Below are positions 1 through 8,055 of a stretch of 64,000 nt of DNA, piece by piece (the first letter of the stretch is position 1; each line of letters starts with the position of its first letter). Under the pieces are notes generated by a model. The model saw nothing but the letters and a program-made list of their open reading frames with translations, did not search any database and was not told the DNA's origin. The stretch comes from Desulfarculales bacterium UBA696 (GTDB taxonomy: Bacteria > Desulfobacterota > Syntrophobacteria > Syntrophobacterales > Syntrophobacteraceae): positions 62,001 to 126,000 of the forward strand of contig DBMO01000072.1 of assembly GCA_002298995.1 (NCBI GenBank), given 5' to 3'. The position numbers and the translations under genes were made by a program.

Positions 1-11
1 GGATGATTCAG

Positions 12-314
12 ATGGCGGTTGTTGAACTCAGCATCGTGCCGATCGGAGTCGAGAATACCAGCCTTAGTTCTTATGTAGCCAACGCCCTGAAGGTTCTCAA
101 GTCAACGTCTCTTGAATACCATCTCACCGCCATGGGGACCATAATTTCAGGCGATCTTGACGAAATTTTGAAAACCATCCGGTTGATGCATGAGAGCTGC
201 TTCGAGGCTGGAGCCATGCGGGTGCTGACCCAGATAAAGGTGGATGACCGCAGGGACAAAAAAGGCAGTCCAGGGCAGAAAATCAAGTCGGTAATGGACA
301 AATTGGGCGAGTAA
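12..314 (+). CDS. MTH1187/YkoF-type thiamine-binding family protein
   Basis: This encodes a small cytosolic protein of about 100 residues. It matches the MTH1187/DUF77 thiamine-binding family in length and in two conserved stretches: an early MAVVELSIVPIG strand and a late RVLTQIKVDDRRDKK segment. Family members are ferredoxin-like folds that bind thiamine or related pyrimidines; they have no known catalytic activity. I start at the ATG at 12 because family proteins begin with this MAVVELS strand, although an in-frame ATG at 3 also exists and the window edge hides any ribosome-binding site. The gene runs in the same direction as khpA, 36 bases downstream. Ligand binding here is inferred from the family only. 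Confidence 0.8.
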   Translation: MAVVELSIVPIGVENTSLSSYVANALKVLKSTSLEYHLTAMGTIISGDLDEILKTIRLMHESCFEAGAMRVLTQIKVDDRRDKKGSPGQKIKSVMDKLGE

Positions 315-350
315 CCGGTCTCCGCCGGTTTGCCGTCCGGGAGGATAAAA

Positions 351-635
351 GTGGCGCTTAAGGATTTGGCTGAATATCTCATAAAATCTCTTGCCGATCA
401 TCCGGAAGAAGTTGAACTCAATGAGCGGGAAGAGGATGACACCATACTGATCGAACTTAAAATATCACAGGAAGACCTCGGCAAGATTATCGGCAAGAAT
501 GGAAACACCATAAATGCAATACGCACGGTTTTGCAGACCGCTGCGTCGAGCCGCAAGAAAAGGGCCAAGCTGGAAGTATTGGGGCAGGCTGACATTCCCG
601 AAGAGAAAAACGGGGAAGAAGAGCCCGAAGCCTGA
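351..635 (+). CDS. khpA: KhpA-type KH-domain RNA-binding protein
   Basis: A 94-residue single KH-domain protein of the KhpA/YlqC (UPF0109) family. The core KH motif GKIIGKNG is present, with the RNA-contacting GKNG loop at residues 48-51, followed by the expected helix and an acidic C-terminal tail. KhpA homologues bind RNA, often with the Jag-type partner KhpB, and influence small-RNA and cell-envelope functions. I chose the GTG at 351 because a GGAGG at 340-344 sits six bases upstream; a TTG at 330 would add seven residues with no family similarity. In many bacteria khpA lies in the rpsP-rimM-trmD operon. Here it sits between a thiamine-binding protein and a Lon-like protease. Confidence 0.88.
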   Translation: MALKDLAEYLIKSLADHPEEVELNEREEDDTILIELKISQEDLGKIIGKNGNTINAIRTVLQTAASSRKKRAKLEVLGQADIPEEKNGEEEPEA

Positions 636-689
636 TTCGATTTCAAGGATATTTGGACGCGACTTATCAGAACGGAGGACGCAAATCCT

Positions 690-3173
690 ATGGCTAAACA
701 GGTCCAGGCACTGCCCGCGCATGAACTGCGCGCCCACTTTGGGCCGGAGCTGCTCTCATTCGATTCGACCGCCTCCCTCGAAGCTCTCGAGGACAGGGTA
801 GTGGGACAAGAACGCGCGATCGACGCCATCAAATTCGGCATGGGGATGAGGGAACATGGCTACAATATTTTCATAGCGGGTCCTTCGAAGGCCGGTCTCA
901 CCTATATTGCCAAGACCTTTATAGAGGATCAGGCAAAGCAGCAGGAAACGCCGCCCGACTGGTGTTACGTGTTCAACTTTAAAGAGCAGGACAAGCCCAA
1001 GTGTCTCAAGGTTTCCGCAGGCCGGGGGAAGATGCTCAAGAAGGACATGAACGAGTTTATAGACACTCTGCAGGCGAAGATCCCCGAGGTATTCGACAGC
1101 GACGATTACCGCGCCAAGGAAGGCGAGGTGCACCAGGCCTTCGAGAAGAAACGGCGTGAGTACATAGACGCGCTTTCGCAGGAAGCCCGCGAGCAGGGTT
1201 TTATACTCCAATTCTCGCAGGTCGGCATGGTCATCATCCCTTCGAACAAGGAAGGGGAGCCGATGACCCAGGAAGATCTGCGCCATCTGAGCGAAGAAGA
1301 ACGCCATGAGCTTCGCGCGAAAAGCGATGAGCTTCATGAAAAAATGAAAGAGGCCATCAAGCAGATTCGTGAGGCCGAAAACGAATTCAAGGAAAAGCAC
1401 AGCAAACTGGATAACGAGATCGCTTTATTTGTAGTCGGGCAACTGATGGATTCATACGAAGAGAAGTACCAGGACGACCCGCAGGTTCTCGAATATCTGA
1501 AAGAAGCCCAGGAAGATATCCTGGAAAACATCGACGATTTCAAGAAAAAGCCCGAAGCAGCTCAGCAGGTGCCTCCTGGGCAGCCGGCAGGTCCTTTCCC
1601 GGTTCCGCCGAGGGAGACAAATTTTCGAAAATACGATGTGAACATCCTCATAGACAACTCGGAAACGCAGGGCGCGCCGGTCATTATCGAATCCAACCCC
1701 GCCTACCCGAACCTTTTTGGCACAATCGAGAGGCAGGCGTGGTTTGGAGCGCTATTCACCGATCATACCATGATAAAGCCAGGCTCGCTCCATAAGGCAA
1801 ACGGGGGCTACCTGGTCATGAAGGCCCTCGATCTGCTCAAATGGTTCATTTCGTATGAAGCCCTCAAAAGGGCGCTAAGAGACGGTGAGATCAGGATAGA
1901 GGACCTCGGGGAACTCTACGGTATTTTCAGCACCCGAACAATCCGGCCCGAGCCGATCCCGCTCGATGTGAAGATAGTTCTCACGGGCGACCCGTACATC
2001 TACCAACTGCTCTACAGCCTTGACGACAGGTTCCAGAAGCTTTTCAAGGTCAAGGCTCACATGAGCGATCAGATGGAGCGCAAGGACGACAAGGTAATCG
2101 AGTGCTCGAGGATGATCAGCCGCTACTGCAAGGATCACAAAATCAAGCATCTGGACAATTCCGGTGTTGCGAGGGTCCTTGAGTACAGCATCGAACTTAC
2201 CGAGGACAGAGATAAGCTGACACTGGAACTCGGCACGATAACCGACCTTTTGCGTGAGTCCAACTACTTTGCCGGACTCGATAATTCCGACCTGATCCAG
2301 CGAAGGCACGTCGAGGAAGCAATAAAGAAGCGCATCTACCGCTCCAACCTCATCGAAGAGCGCGTAAAGGAATACATCGCCAAGGATATAATGTGGGTCG
2401 AGACCCAGGGCGATAAAGTCGGGCAGGTAAACGCACTCTCAGTCTTGATGACCGGAGACCATGAATTCGGAAGGCCAAACCGCGTCACGGCAACGGTATC
2501 GGTTGGACGGGAGGGCACCGTCTCGATCGACCGGGAATCGAAAATGAGCGGCGCCACCCACACCAAGGGACTCATGATCCTTAGCAGCCTTTTCCGCGAG
2601 CGCTTCGCTCAAAAGAAGCCGATTTCGTTTACGGCATCCCTGTGTTTCGAGCAGAGCTACGGCATGATAGACGGCGACTCGGCCTCCAGTACCGAGTTCT
2701 ACGTCCTGGTAAGCGCCATCGGAAATATTCCGATCAAGCAGGGGATCGCCGTCACCGGTTCAGTCAGTCAAAAAGGCGAAATTCAACCGATTGGCGGCGT
2801 CAACCATAAGATAAAAGGCTTCTTCGACATCTGCAAAGTGAAGGGTCTGACCGGCGACCAGGGTGTGATGATTCCGGAGAAAAATATCCGAAACCTGATG
2901 CTCGACCAGGAAGTTGTCGATGCAGTCGCCGACGGCAAGTTTAACATCTGGCCGATTACGACCGTCGAGGAAGGAATACAGGTTCTTACGGGAGTAGATG
3001 CCGGGAAACTCCAGGAAGACGGCACCTACCCGGAAGGGACCGCATACCGGATGGTCGACGACAGGCTCAAGGAAATATCGGAGATCGTGCGCAAGTTCGG
3101 CAAGGAGTCGGAAGAAGACAAAAAGTCCGGCGAAGAGGAGGGACAGCCGGGCTGCCCGCATTGTAATCACTGA
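690..3173 (+). CDS. Lon-family protease (COG1067 type) with degenerate ATPase motifs
   Basis: This 827-residue protein has the COG1067 layout: an N-terminal AAA domain split by a long helical insertion (about residues 120-290, partly coiled coil), the rest of the AAA module to about 540, and a Lon Ser-Lys protease domain at about 570-775. The protease dyad is visible: Ser664 in DGDSAS and Lys707 in GGVNHK. The ATPase looks broken. The Walker A position reads GPSKAGLT (residues 64-71), with Leu70 where the nucleotide-binding Lys is expected, and the Walker B-like strand GGYLVMKA (372-379) has Lys378 where the acidic residue usually lies. The C-terminus ends in a short GCPHCNH tail that could bind metal. 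A GGAGG at 675-679 supports the start. It probably cleaves proteins, perhaps independently of ATP. Confidence 0.85.
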   Translation: MAKQVQALPAHELRAHFGPELLSFDSTASLEALEDRVVGQERAIDAIKFGMGMREHGYNIFIAGPSKAGLTYIAKTFIEDQAKQQETPPDWCYVFNFKEQDKPKCLKVSAGRGKMLKKDMNEFIDTLQAKIPEVFDSDDYRAKEGEVHQAFEKKRREYIDALSQEAREQGFILQFSQVGMVIIPSNKEGEPMTQEDLRHLSEEERHELRAKSDELHEKMKEAIKQIREAENEFKEKHSKLDNEIALFVVGQLMDSYEEKYQDDPQVLEYLKEAQEDILENIDDFKKKPEAAQQVPPGQPAGPFPVPPRETNFRKYDVNILIDNSETQGAPVIIESNPAYPNLFGTIERQAWFGALFTDHTMIKPGSLHKANGGYLVMKALDLLKWFISYEALKRALRDGEIRIEDLGELYGIFSTRTIRPEPIPLDVKIVLTGDPYIYQLLYSLDDRFQKLFKVKAHMSDQMERKDDKVIECSRMISRYCKDHKIKHLDNSGVARVLEYSIELTEDRDKLTLELGTITDLLRESNYFAGLDNSDLIQRRHVEEAIKKRIYRSNLIEERVKEYIAKDIMWVETQGDKVGQVNALSVLMTGDHEFGRPNRVTATVSVGREGTVSIDRESKMSGATHTKGLMILSSLFRERFAQKKPISFTASLCFEQSYGMIDGDSASSTEFYVLVSAIGNIPIKQGIAVTGSVSQKGEIQPIGGVNHKIKGFFDICKVKGLTGDQGVMIPEKNIRNLMLDQEVVDAVADGKFNIWPITTVEEGIQVLTGVDAGKLQEDGTYPEGTAYRMVDDRLKEISEIVRKFGKESEEDKKSGEEEGQPGCPHCNH

Positions 3174-3200
3174 TCAGGAATGGATTTAAATAGAAATAGT

Positions 3201-3278
3201 AAGGGCGGGATGGTTCCCGCCCTTCCTGGAGCATAGTGGTATGTAGCGTGGGGAGCGTGGCTCTCCACGCTTTTTTTT
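3201..3278 (+). terminator. Tandem hairpins after the Lon-like gene; second is a rho-independent terminator
   Basis: Two hairpins follow the protease gene. The first pairs AAGGGCGGGA (3201-3210) with TCCCGCCCTT (3215-3224) perfectly around a 4-base loop. The second pairs 3245-3255 with 3261-3271 through eleven base pairs, one a G-U wobble, and is followed by eight T at 3271-3278. The T run lies on the right side for the plus strand only, so it should end lon transcription before the convergent pilB gene. Confidence 0.85.
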
Positions 3279-3282
3279 GCTT

Positions 3283-4980
3283 CTAGTCCTTTGCGGATGA
3301 GCGGATTACCTCTTCGACCGAGGTAACCCCTTCCTTGAGTTTGTTTATTCCGCTTCGACGAAGAGTCAGCATTCCAAGCCGGATGGATTCCTTCTTTATT
3401 TCGGCCGCCGAGGCTCCCATCAGCACCAGCTCCCGGATCTGATCGTGCAGCGGCATGACCTCGTAGAGGGCGATTCGGCCGCGATATCCGGTATCGTTAC
3501 AGATAATACATCCCTCGCCGCGGTAACACTTGAAGGTGCCAAGCTCATCTTCCCTCACCCCAAGCTCCAGCAGGGCTTCAGGTGGGACGTCCTCGACCAT
3601 TTTACATTCGCTGCACACGCGGCGGACAAGCCTTTGCGCCAGTACAAGATTTACGGCCGATGCGACCAGGAAGGCCTCCACACCCATATTGAGCAGCCGG
3701 TTTATGGTGCTTGGAGCATCGTTCGTATGAAGGGTGCTCAGGACCAAATGGCCCGTCAGGGCGGCCTTAACCGCGATTTCAGCTGTTTCGAAGTCGCGGA
3801 TTTCGCCTACCATTATGATGTCGGGGTCCTGTCGCAAGAATGCGCGCAGAGCCGCTGCGAAGGATAGCCCGATCGATTCCTGGATTTGCACCTGGTTGAT
3901 ACCGGTCAGGTTGTACTCAACCGGGTCCTCGGCAGTCGAAATGTTTTCGGAGGTCTTGTTCAAATCGGACAGGGCGCTATAGAGAGTCGTGGTTTTGCCG
4001 CTTCCTGTCGGCCCTGTAACAAGCACCATTCCAAAGGGCTGGTAAATGGCGTCTTTGAAGTGTTTGTATTGGCTCTCTTCGAAGCCGAGCTTTGTCATGT
4101 CAAGTTGCAGGCCGGATTTATCGAGCAGACGAAGTACCACCTTTTCACCGAAAAGGGTGGGAAGAACCGAGACGCGGAAATCCATCTCCCGCCCCTTCGC
4201 CTTGAGCTTTATACGACCGTCCTGGGGCAGCCTGCGCTCGGCGATATCAAGTCGGGACATGATCTTGAGGCGCGAGATCATGGCATTTTTCAACTGGTAA
4301 GGCGGGCGCATGACCTCATAGAGCACACCGTCGATCCTGAAACGCACCCTGATCGATTTTTCGTAGCATTCGAGGTGAATATCGCTTGCCTGCTTGCGGA
4401 TTGCGTCCATCAGAATCAGGTTCACGAGCTTTACAACCGGGGCCTGCTCCGCGGCGTCTTCGAGAAGAGCGAGGTCCATCTCATCGGAAGCCTGCACCAG
4501 GTCGAGTTCGACCTCTTCCTTTAGCATGCCGAGGACGTCGCTGAGGGAATCGTCGCCCGCGTTTATTTGGGCGATTACCCTGCGGATCGCCTTGTCGGAC
4601 GCTACGTGTACCTGTATGTTTTTCCTGGTTAAAAATCGCAGGTCATCTATTACGAAAAGATTCCCCGGATCGGCTATGGCGATATTAAGTGTATTGCCCA
4701 TCAGGCCGAAAGGCACGGCGTGGTATTTCTGTGCGACGTCCAGGGGAATGACGTTGATGACATCCTTGGGGATTGAAAGTTTTGCTATGTTTACCTGCGG
4801 AACCTGGAATTGCCGGGCAATGAATTCAACGAGCACGTCCTCGCTTACCATACCCATGCTCATGAGAACGGTGCCGAGGCGCTCGTTGTTTTTTTGCTGT
4901 TCCTCAAGGGCCTGGTCGAGTTGCTCGGGTGTGAGCATGCCCTCCTGGACCAGCAGTTCTCCTATCTTCTTTGTTGCCAC
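3283..4980 (-). CDS. pilB: Type IV pilus assembly / type II secretion ATPase (PilB/GspE family)
   Basis: A 565-residue cytoplasmic motor ATPase that powers assembly of type IV pili or a related pseudopilus. The N-terminal MshEN-like domain (about residues 1-140) is followed by the secretion ATPase domain. The Walker A reads GPTGSGKTT at 323-331, the Walker B strand DIIMVGEIRD lies at 387-396, and the His box region LSTLHTND follows. A pair of CxxC motifs (CSEC and CIIC) near the C-terminus forms the zinc site typical of PilB and GspE. The length matches PilB. No other pilus gene lies nearby, so PilB and GspE cannot be separated by context; the full-length MshEN plus CxxC arrangement favours PilB. 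Confidence 0.85.
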   Translation of the reverse strand: MATKKIGELLVQEGMLTPEQLDQALEEQQKNNERLGTVLMSMGMVSEDVLVEFIARQFQVPQVNIAKLSIPKDVINVIPLDVAQKYHAVPFGLMGNTLNIAIADPGNLFVIDDLRFLTRKNIQVHVASDKAIRRVIAQINAGDDSLSDVLGMLKEEVELDLVQASDEMDLALLEDAAEQAPVVKLVNLILMDAIRKQASDIHLECYEKSIRVRFRIDGVLYEVMRPPYQLKNAMISRLKIMSRLDIAERRLPQDGRIKLKAKGREMDFRVSVLPTLFGEKVVLRLLDKSGLQLDMTKLGFEESQYKHFKDAIYQPFGMVLVTGPTGSGKTTTLYSALSDLNKTSENISTAEDPVEYNLTGINQVQIQESIGLSFAAALRAFLRQDPDIIMVGEIRDFETAEIAVKAALTGHLVLSTLHTNDAPSTINRLLNMGVEAFLVASAVNLVLAQRLVRRVCSECKMVEDVPPEALLELGVREDELGTFKCYRGEGCIICNDTGYRGRIALYEVMPLHDQIRELVLMGASAAEIKKESIRLGMLTLRRSGINKLKEGVTSVEEVIRSSAKD

Positions 4981-5233
4981 GGTTTCCTTTCCAGTACAAC
5001 CACGCGGGAGCCCCCCTTGGGGTATACGTCGCCGTTTTTCTCGAATCTGAGAAATTCGGCGTCATTTTAATTAATCGGTCACTAGTAGTCCAATATCCAT
5101 ATAAAAAAAATTAATTCAACAGAAGCTAAAAATCCCGAATACGCTTGACAGCAGGGAAAACCCGGTTATTATTCGGCTCGTTTTCTCCGCGGAGGAGAAA
5201 GCTAATATGATAACCGGACTGGAGGTGATTACA

Positions 5234-5515
5234 ATGGTTTGTTCAACGATGAAGGCGGGATCGGAATGCGCCTTCATGACCAAGACGGGCTGCGGGTACA
5301 ATGGCGGATCGTGCCTTACCGTAGTGGAACAGTGCGAGGGCTGCCAACGCAGCGTCGAATTCCCTGCCGGAAAATTTTGCAGCAGCTTCCCCAATCCTTC
5401 AATAAAGTGGAGAACCAGCGCCTGCAATTTCGCAACCCATGCGAAAATGGAAACAAAAGCCGAGCAGAAGGTCAATCCTCTCAAAGCTTCCAAGAGAAAC
5501 AATAAGAAAAAATAG
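5234..5515 (+). CDS. PxxKW family cysteine-rich protein
   Basis: A 93-residue protein with about eight cysteines, including a CEGC pair, a PNPSIKW segment matching the PxxKW signature, and a lysine-rich tail. The family is known mainly from Deltaproteobacteria and has no established function; the cysteines suggest an iron-sulfur or zinc site, which is inference. The start at the ATG at 5234 is set by an exceptionally strong ribosome-binding site, GGAGGTGAT at 5221-5229, which implies high expression. An in-frame upstream ATG at 5207 would bury this site in the coding region and is less likely. The gene stands alone between the divergent pilB and porA. Confidence 0.75.
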   Translation: MVCSTMKAGSECAFMTKTGCGYNGGSCLTVVEQCEGCQRSVEFPAGKFCSSFPNPSIKWRTSACNFATHAKMETKAEQKVNPLKASKRNNKKK

Positions 5516-5525
5516 CTGGTCTCGA

Positions 5526-5735
5526 TACGGAGGACGGAAGACGGAAGACAGAGTCGGCAGACGGAAGTCTGATGACCCGGTCTAAACGTCTACGCCCCGT
5601 CCTCCGTCCCTTCTCCGTTCTGCCGAAAAGTTTATTGACTTACCCGGCTCCAATCCGTTATGGGATACACGCGGGTTAGAGACGCGGGTATTCCATTTTT
5701 TTCGATTCCGCCCTCCGTCCTCCAAGATCCGTCCT
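5526..5735. repeat. GGAGGACGG-type intergenic repeat array with inverted copies
   Basis: Short related words recur in this gap: CGGAGGACGG at about 5527-5536 with the near-repeats GAAGACGGAAGAC behind it, the exact reverse complement CCGTCCTCCG near 5597-5606, and further reverse copies such as CCGTCCTCC around 5712-5735. The arms could fold into a long-loop stem. This looks like a low-complexity intergenic repeat, not regulatory DNA of porA. Confidence 0.55.
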
Positions 5736-5769
5736 CCGACATCAGTTATCCGTATAAGAAAGGGCACCA

Positions 5770-6978
5770 GTGGAACGTAATGTGATAATAAACGGTGCGC
5801 AGGCGGCGGCCGAGGCGGCAAGGCTTTGCCGCGTTCAAGTGGTTGCCGCATATCCCATCACGCCCCAGTCGAAGATCCCGGAAACGCTTTCCGACTATGT
5901 CGAAAGAGGGGAACTGAAGGCTGAATTCGTCCGAGTGGAAAGCGAACATTCCGCAATGGCCGTCTGTACGGCGGCATCCATTGTGGGCGCGAGGTCCTTT
6001 ACCGCTACCGCGGCCAACGGGCTTGCCTATATGCACGAACAGCTCCACTGGGCGGCCGGTGCACGGCTTCCCATAGTGATGCCCGTCACCAACCGCGGCA
6101 TGGGCGCCCCCTGGACCATTTTAAACGATACCCAGGATACCATCTCCCAGCGCGATACCGGCTGGATGCAGTTCTACTGCATGAACAACCAGGAAGTCCT
6201 GGATATGGTAATCATTGCCTTCAGGGCTGCGGAGCAACTCCTCGTGCCCTGTATGGTTTGCTTTGACGGCTTTCGGCTCTCGCACACACTGATGCCGGTT
6301 ACTGTTCCCGACCAGAAGAAGGTGGACTCATACCTCCCGCCTTATGTGCCGTATCATAAGCTCGACCCCGACGCCCCGGTAAATATCAACCCGGTGGTCA
6401 TGAGTGATCCCATACCCGATCCCAATGGCGTACTGTCGCCGGGATACATGGGTTTTAGATACCGCCTGCAACAATCCCTCGAAGGCGCGCTTCCGGTCAT
6501 TTCCGAAGCAGGCGCCCGTTACGGCGAGATTTTCGGGCGCTCCTATGCCGACCCGCTATACCGCTACCTTACCGAGGACGCGGAATTTTTGTTTATTACG
6601 ATGGGCTCCCTTGCCAGCGAAGCAAGCGACATTGTCGACATGCTCCGTGAGGAAGGCATCAGGGCCGGCGTGATCGGCGTTCGCGTCTACAGACCGTTTC
6701 CGGCAGCGGCGCTCACCGAAGCGGTAAAAGATATCCAGGTCGCGGCAGTACTTGAAAAGGCAATTAGCTACGGGTACGAAGGGCCGCTTATGACGGAACT
6801 CAAGGCAGCGCTCTACGAGCAAAAAGGAAACCGGCCCGCTCTTTCGAATTTCATATTCGGACTTGGCGGCAAGGATGTCCCCTCGGGGGATCTGCTCGAT
6901 ACGGCCCGCGAGACAATAGCCGCGGCAAAAGCAGGCAAGCCGGGCGGAGTGCCGACCTGGATCGGCTACGGCATTTAA
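5770..6978 (+). CDS. porA: 2-oxoacid:ferredoxin oxidoreductase, alpha subunit (PorA-like)
   Basis: This 402-residue subunit belongs to the pyruvate/2-oxoacid:ferredoxin oxidoreductases, which decarboxylate a 2-oxoacid with CoA to an acyl-CoA, CO2 and reduced ferredoxin, or run in reverse. Visible family marks are YPITPQS near residue 28, the VESEHSA segment with its conserved Glu, and DTGWMQFY plus CFDGFRLSHT, which resemble pyruvate-type PorA. The C-terminal half carries the second conserved domain. The start is a GTG at 5770 with a weak upstream AGAAAGGG. porB follows 23 bases later. No gamma or delta subunit lies next to it, so the electron-transfer subunits must be encoded elsewhere. Substrate is inferred. 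Confidence 0.82.
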   Translation: MERNVIINGAQAAAEAARLCRVQVVAAYPITPQSKIPETLSDYVERGELKAEFVRVESEHSAMAVCTAASIVGARSFTATAANGLAYMHEQLHWAAGARLPIVMPVTNRGMGAPWTILNDTQDTISQRDTGWMQFYCMNNQEVLDMVIIAFRAAEQLLVPCMVCFDGFRLSHTLMPVTVPDQKKVDSYLPPYVPYHKLDPDAPVNINPVVMSDPIPDPNGVLSPGYMGFRYRLQQSLEGALPVISEAGARYGEIFGRSYADPLYRYLTEDAEFLFITMGSLASEASDIVDMLREEGIRAGVIGVRVYRPFPAAALTEAVKDIQVAAVLEKAISYGYEGPLMTELKAALYEQKGNRPALSNFIFGLGGKDVPSGDLLDTARETIAAAKAGKPGGVPTWIGYGI

Positions 6979-7001
6979 ATTCATCATAGGAAAGAATAGC
7001 A

Positions 7002-7907
7002 ATGTCAGTGCAACCAGCGATTCTTGAATATCCCGAAGCGGAAAGAATTCTTCCCGGCACCCGAACCTGCGCGGGATGCGGCGTGCCGATTGCCTATCGC
7101 TTTATTCTCAAAGCACTTGGGCCGAAGACCATAATATCCGTGCCGGCCTGTTGCGTGACGATCCTGCACGGAATCTATCCAAAGACCCCGATTTCGGCAA
7201 ACACGGTCAATACTACATTCGCGAGCGCCGCGTCTACCGCGACTGGACTGGTGGCGGGCCTCAAGGCAACCGGGCGCGATGACTGGACGGTGCTTGCAAT
7301 GGCGGGCGACGGCGGCACCTTCGATATGGGCATCCAGTCGCTTAGCGGGGCTGCCGAACGCGCAACGGATTTCATCTATGTGTGCTACGACAACGAAGCT
7401 TACATGAATACCGGTGTACAGCGATCAAGCGCCACGCCCCAGGGCGCCCTGACGACCACCACTCCGGTTATTCCCAAGCAACAGCAGAAAAAGGACTTCA
7501 TGCAGATAATGGAGGCTCACCATATGCCATACCTGGCAACGGCCTCCTCCTCCTATCCGGCGGACGTCTTCGAGAAGTTCGAAAAAGCGAAGGATATAAA
7601 GGGAACGAGGTTTTTCCATCTCTCGGCGCCGTGTCCGACAGGCTGGTGGTATCCGACCAAAGATACCGTAAAGATCGGGCGCATGATGGTAGAATCATGC
7701 GTGTTCGTACTCTATGAAATAGAGAACGGGGAGTTCCGCCTCACTGGAAAGAGCCTAAACATCGCTAAAACCGGCAAAAAGAAGCCGGTGGACGAATACA
7801 TCGCCCTTCAGGGCCGATTCAAGAAAATGACTCCCGACCAAATCGCCGCCTTCCAGCGCAACGTTGATGCCCAATGGGAAGCGATTTTGAAGAGGGCTGG
7901 TTTTTAG
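7002..7907 (+). CDS. porB: 2-oxoacid:ferredoxin oxidoreductase, beta subunit (TPP-binding, PorB-like)
   Basis: A 301-residue catalytic subunit carrying thiamine diphosphate and one [4Fe-4S] cluster in this family. The N-terminal CAGCG pair lies near residue 23 and further cysteines occur in the PACCVT segment. The TPP/Mg-binding motif begins at AGDGGTFDMG and continues to a DNEAYMNTG stretch, the usual GDG-to-N pattern. The C-terminal third has the helical tail expected for PorB. It is 23 bases downstream of porA in the same direction and is closed by a strong hairpin terminator, so porAB appears to be a two-gene transcript. With PorA it forms the TPP catalytic core. Pyruvate is the most likely substrate but 2-oxoisovalerate or others are possible. 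Confidence 0.85.
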   Translation: MSVQPAILEYPEAERILPGTRTCAGCGVPIAYRFILKALGPKTIISVPACCVTILHGIYPKTPISANTVNTTFASAASTATGLVAGLKATGRDDWTVLAMAGDGGTFDMGIQSLSGAAERATDFIYVCYDNEAYMNTGVQRSSATPQGALTTTTPVIPKQQQKKDFMQIMEAHHMPYLATASSSYPADVFEKFEKAKDIKGTRFFHLSAPCPTGWWYPTKDTVKIGRMMVESCVFVLYEIENGEFRLTGKSLNIAKTGKKKPVDEYIALQGRFKKMTPDQIAAFQRNVDAQWEAILKRAGF

Positions 7908-7938
7908 CAGTTTGGGAACATGCACTACAGAGAACTGT

Positions 7939-7974
7939 AAGGTGGGCACGGGTTTTTTCGTGCCCACCTTTTGT
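7939..7974 (+). terminator. porAB terminator hairpin made from a repeated GGTGGGCAC palindrome
   Basis: AAGGTGGGCACG at 7939-7950 pairs perfectly with CGTGCCCACCTT at 7959-7970 around an 8-base T-rich loop, followed by more T residues on the plus strand. It should terminate porAB. The GGTGGGCAC core recurs with its complement at 10976-11002, so this terminator belongs to a repeat family. Confidence 0.8.
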
Positions 7975-8016
7975 TTTAATGAACACTGGTGATCGCTTGG
8001 CGCAAATGCCCGGCAT

Positions 8017-8036
8017 GGCAGGCTGGAAAGCCTGCC
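8017..8036. repeat. GGCAGGCT palindrome, copy 1
   Basis: GGCAGGCT (8017-8024) and AGCCTGCC (8029-8036) form a perfect eight-base-pair stem with a GGAA loop. The same stem with a GAAA loop occurs at 10903-10922, where it lies inside the aroF reading frame. Confidence 0.7.
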
Positions 8037-8055
8037 TCAAAACTGCTGCGGGGAT

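Noticed and set aside
756..1400. 214-residue frame on the minus strand
   Set aside because: Antisense to the Lon-like gene.
3201..3224. First hairpin behind the Lon-like gene as an independent terminator
   Set aside because: Stem is strong but no T run follows; the second hairpin is the terminator.
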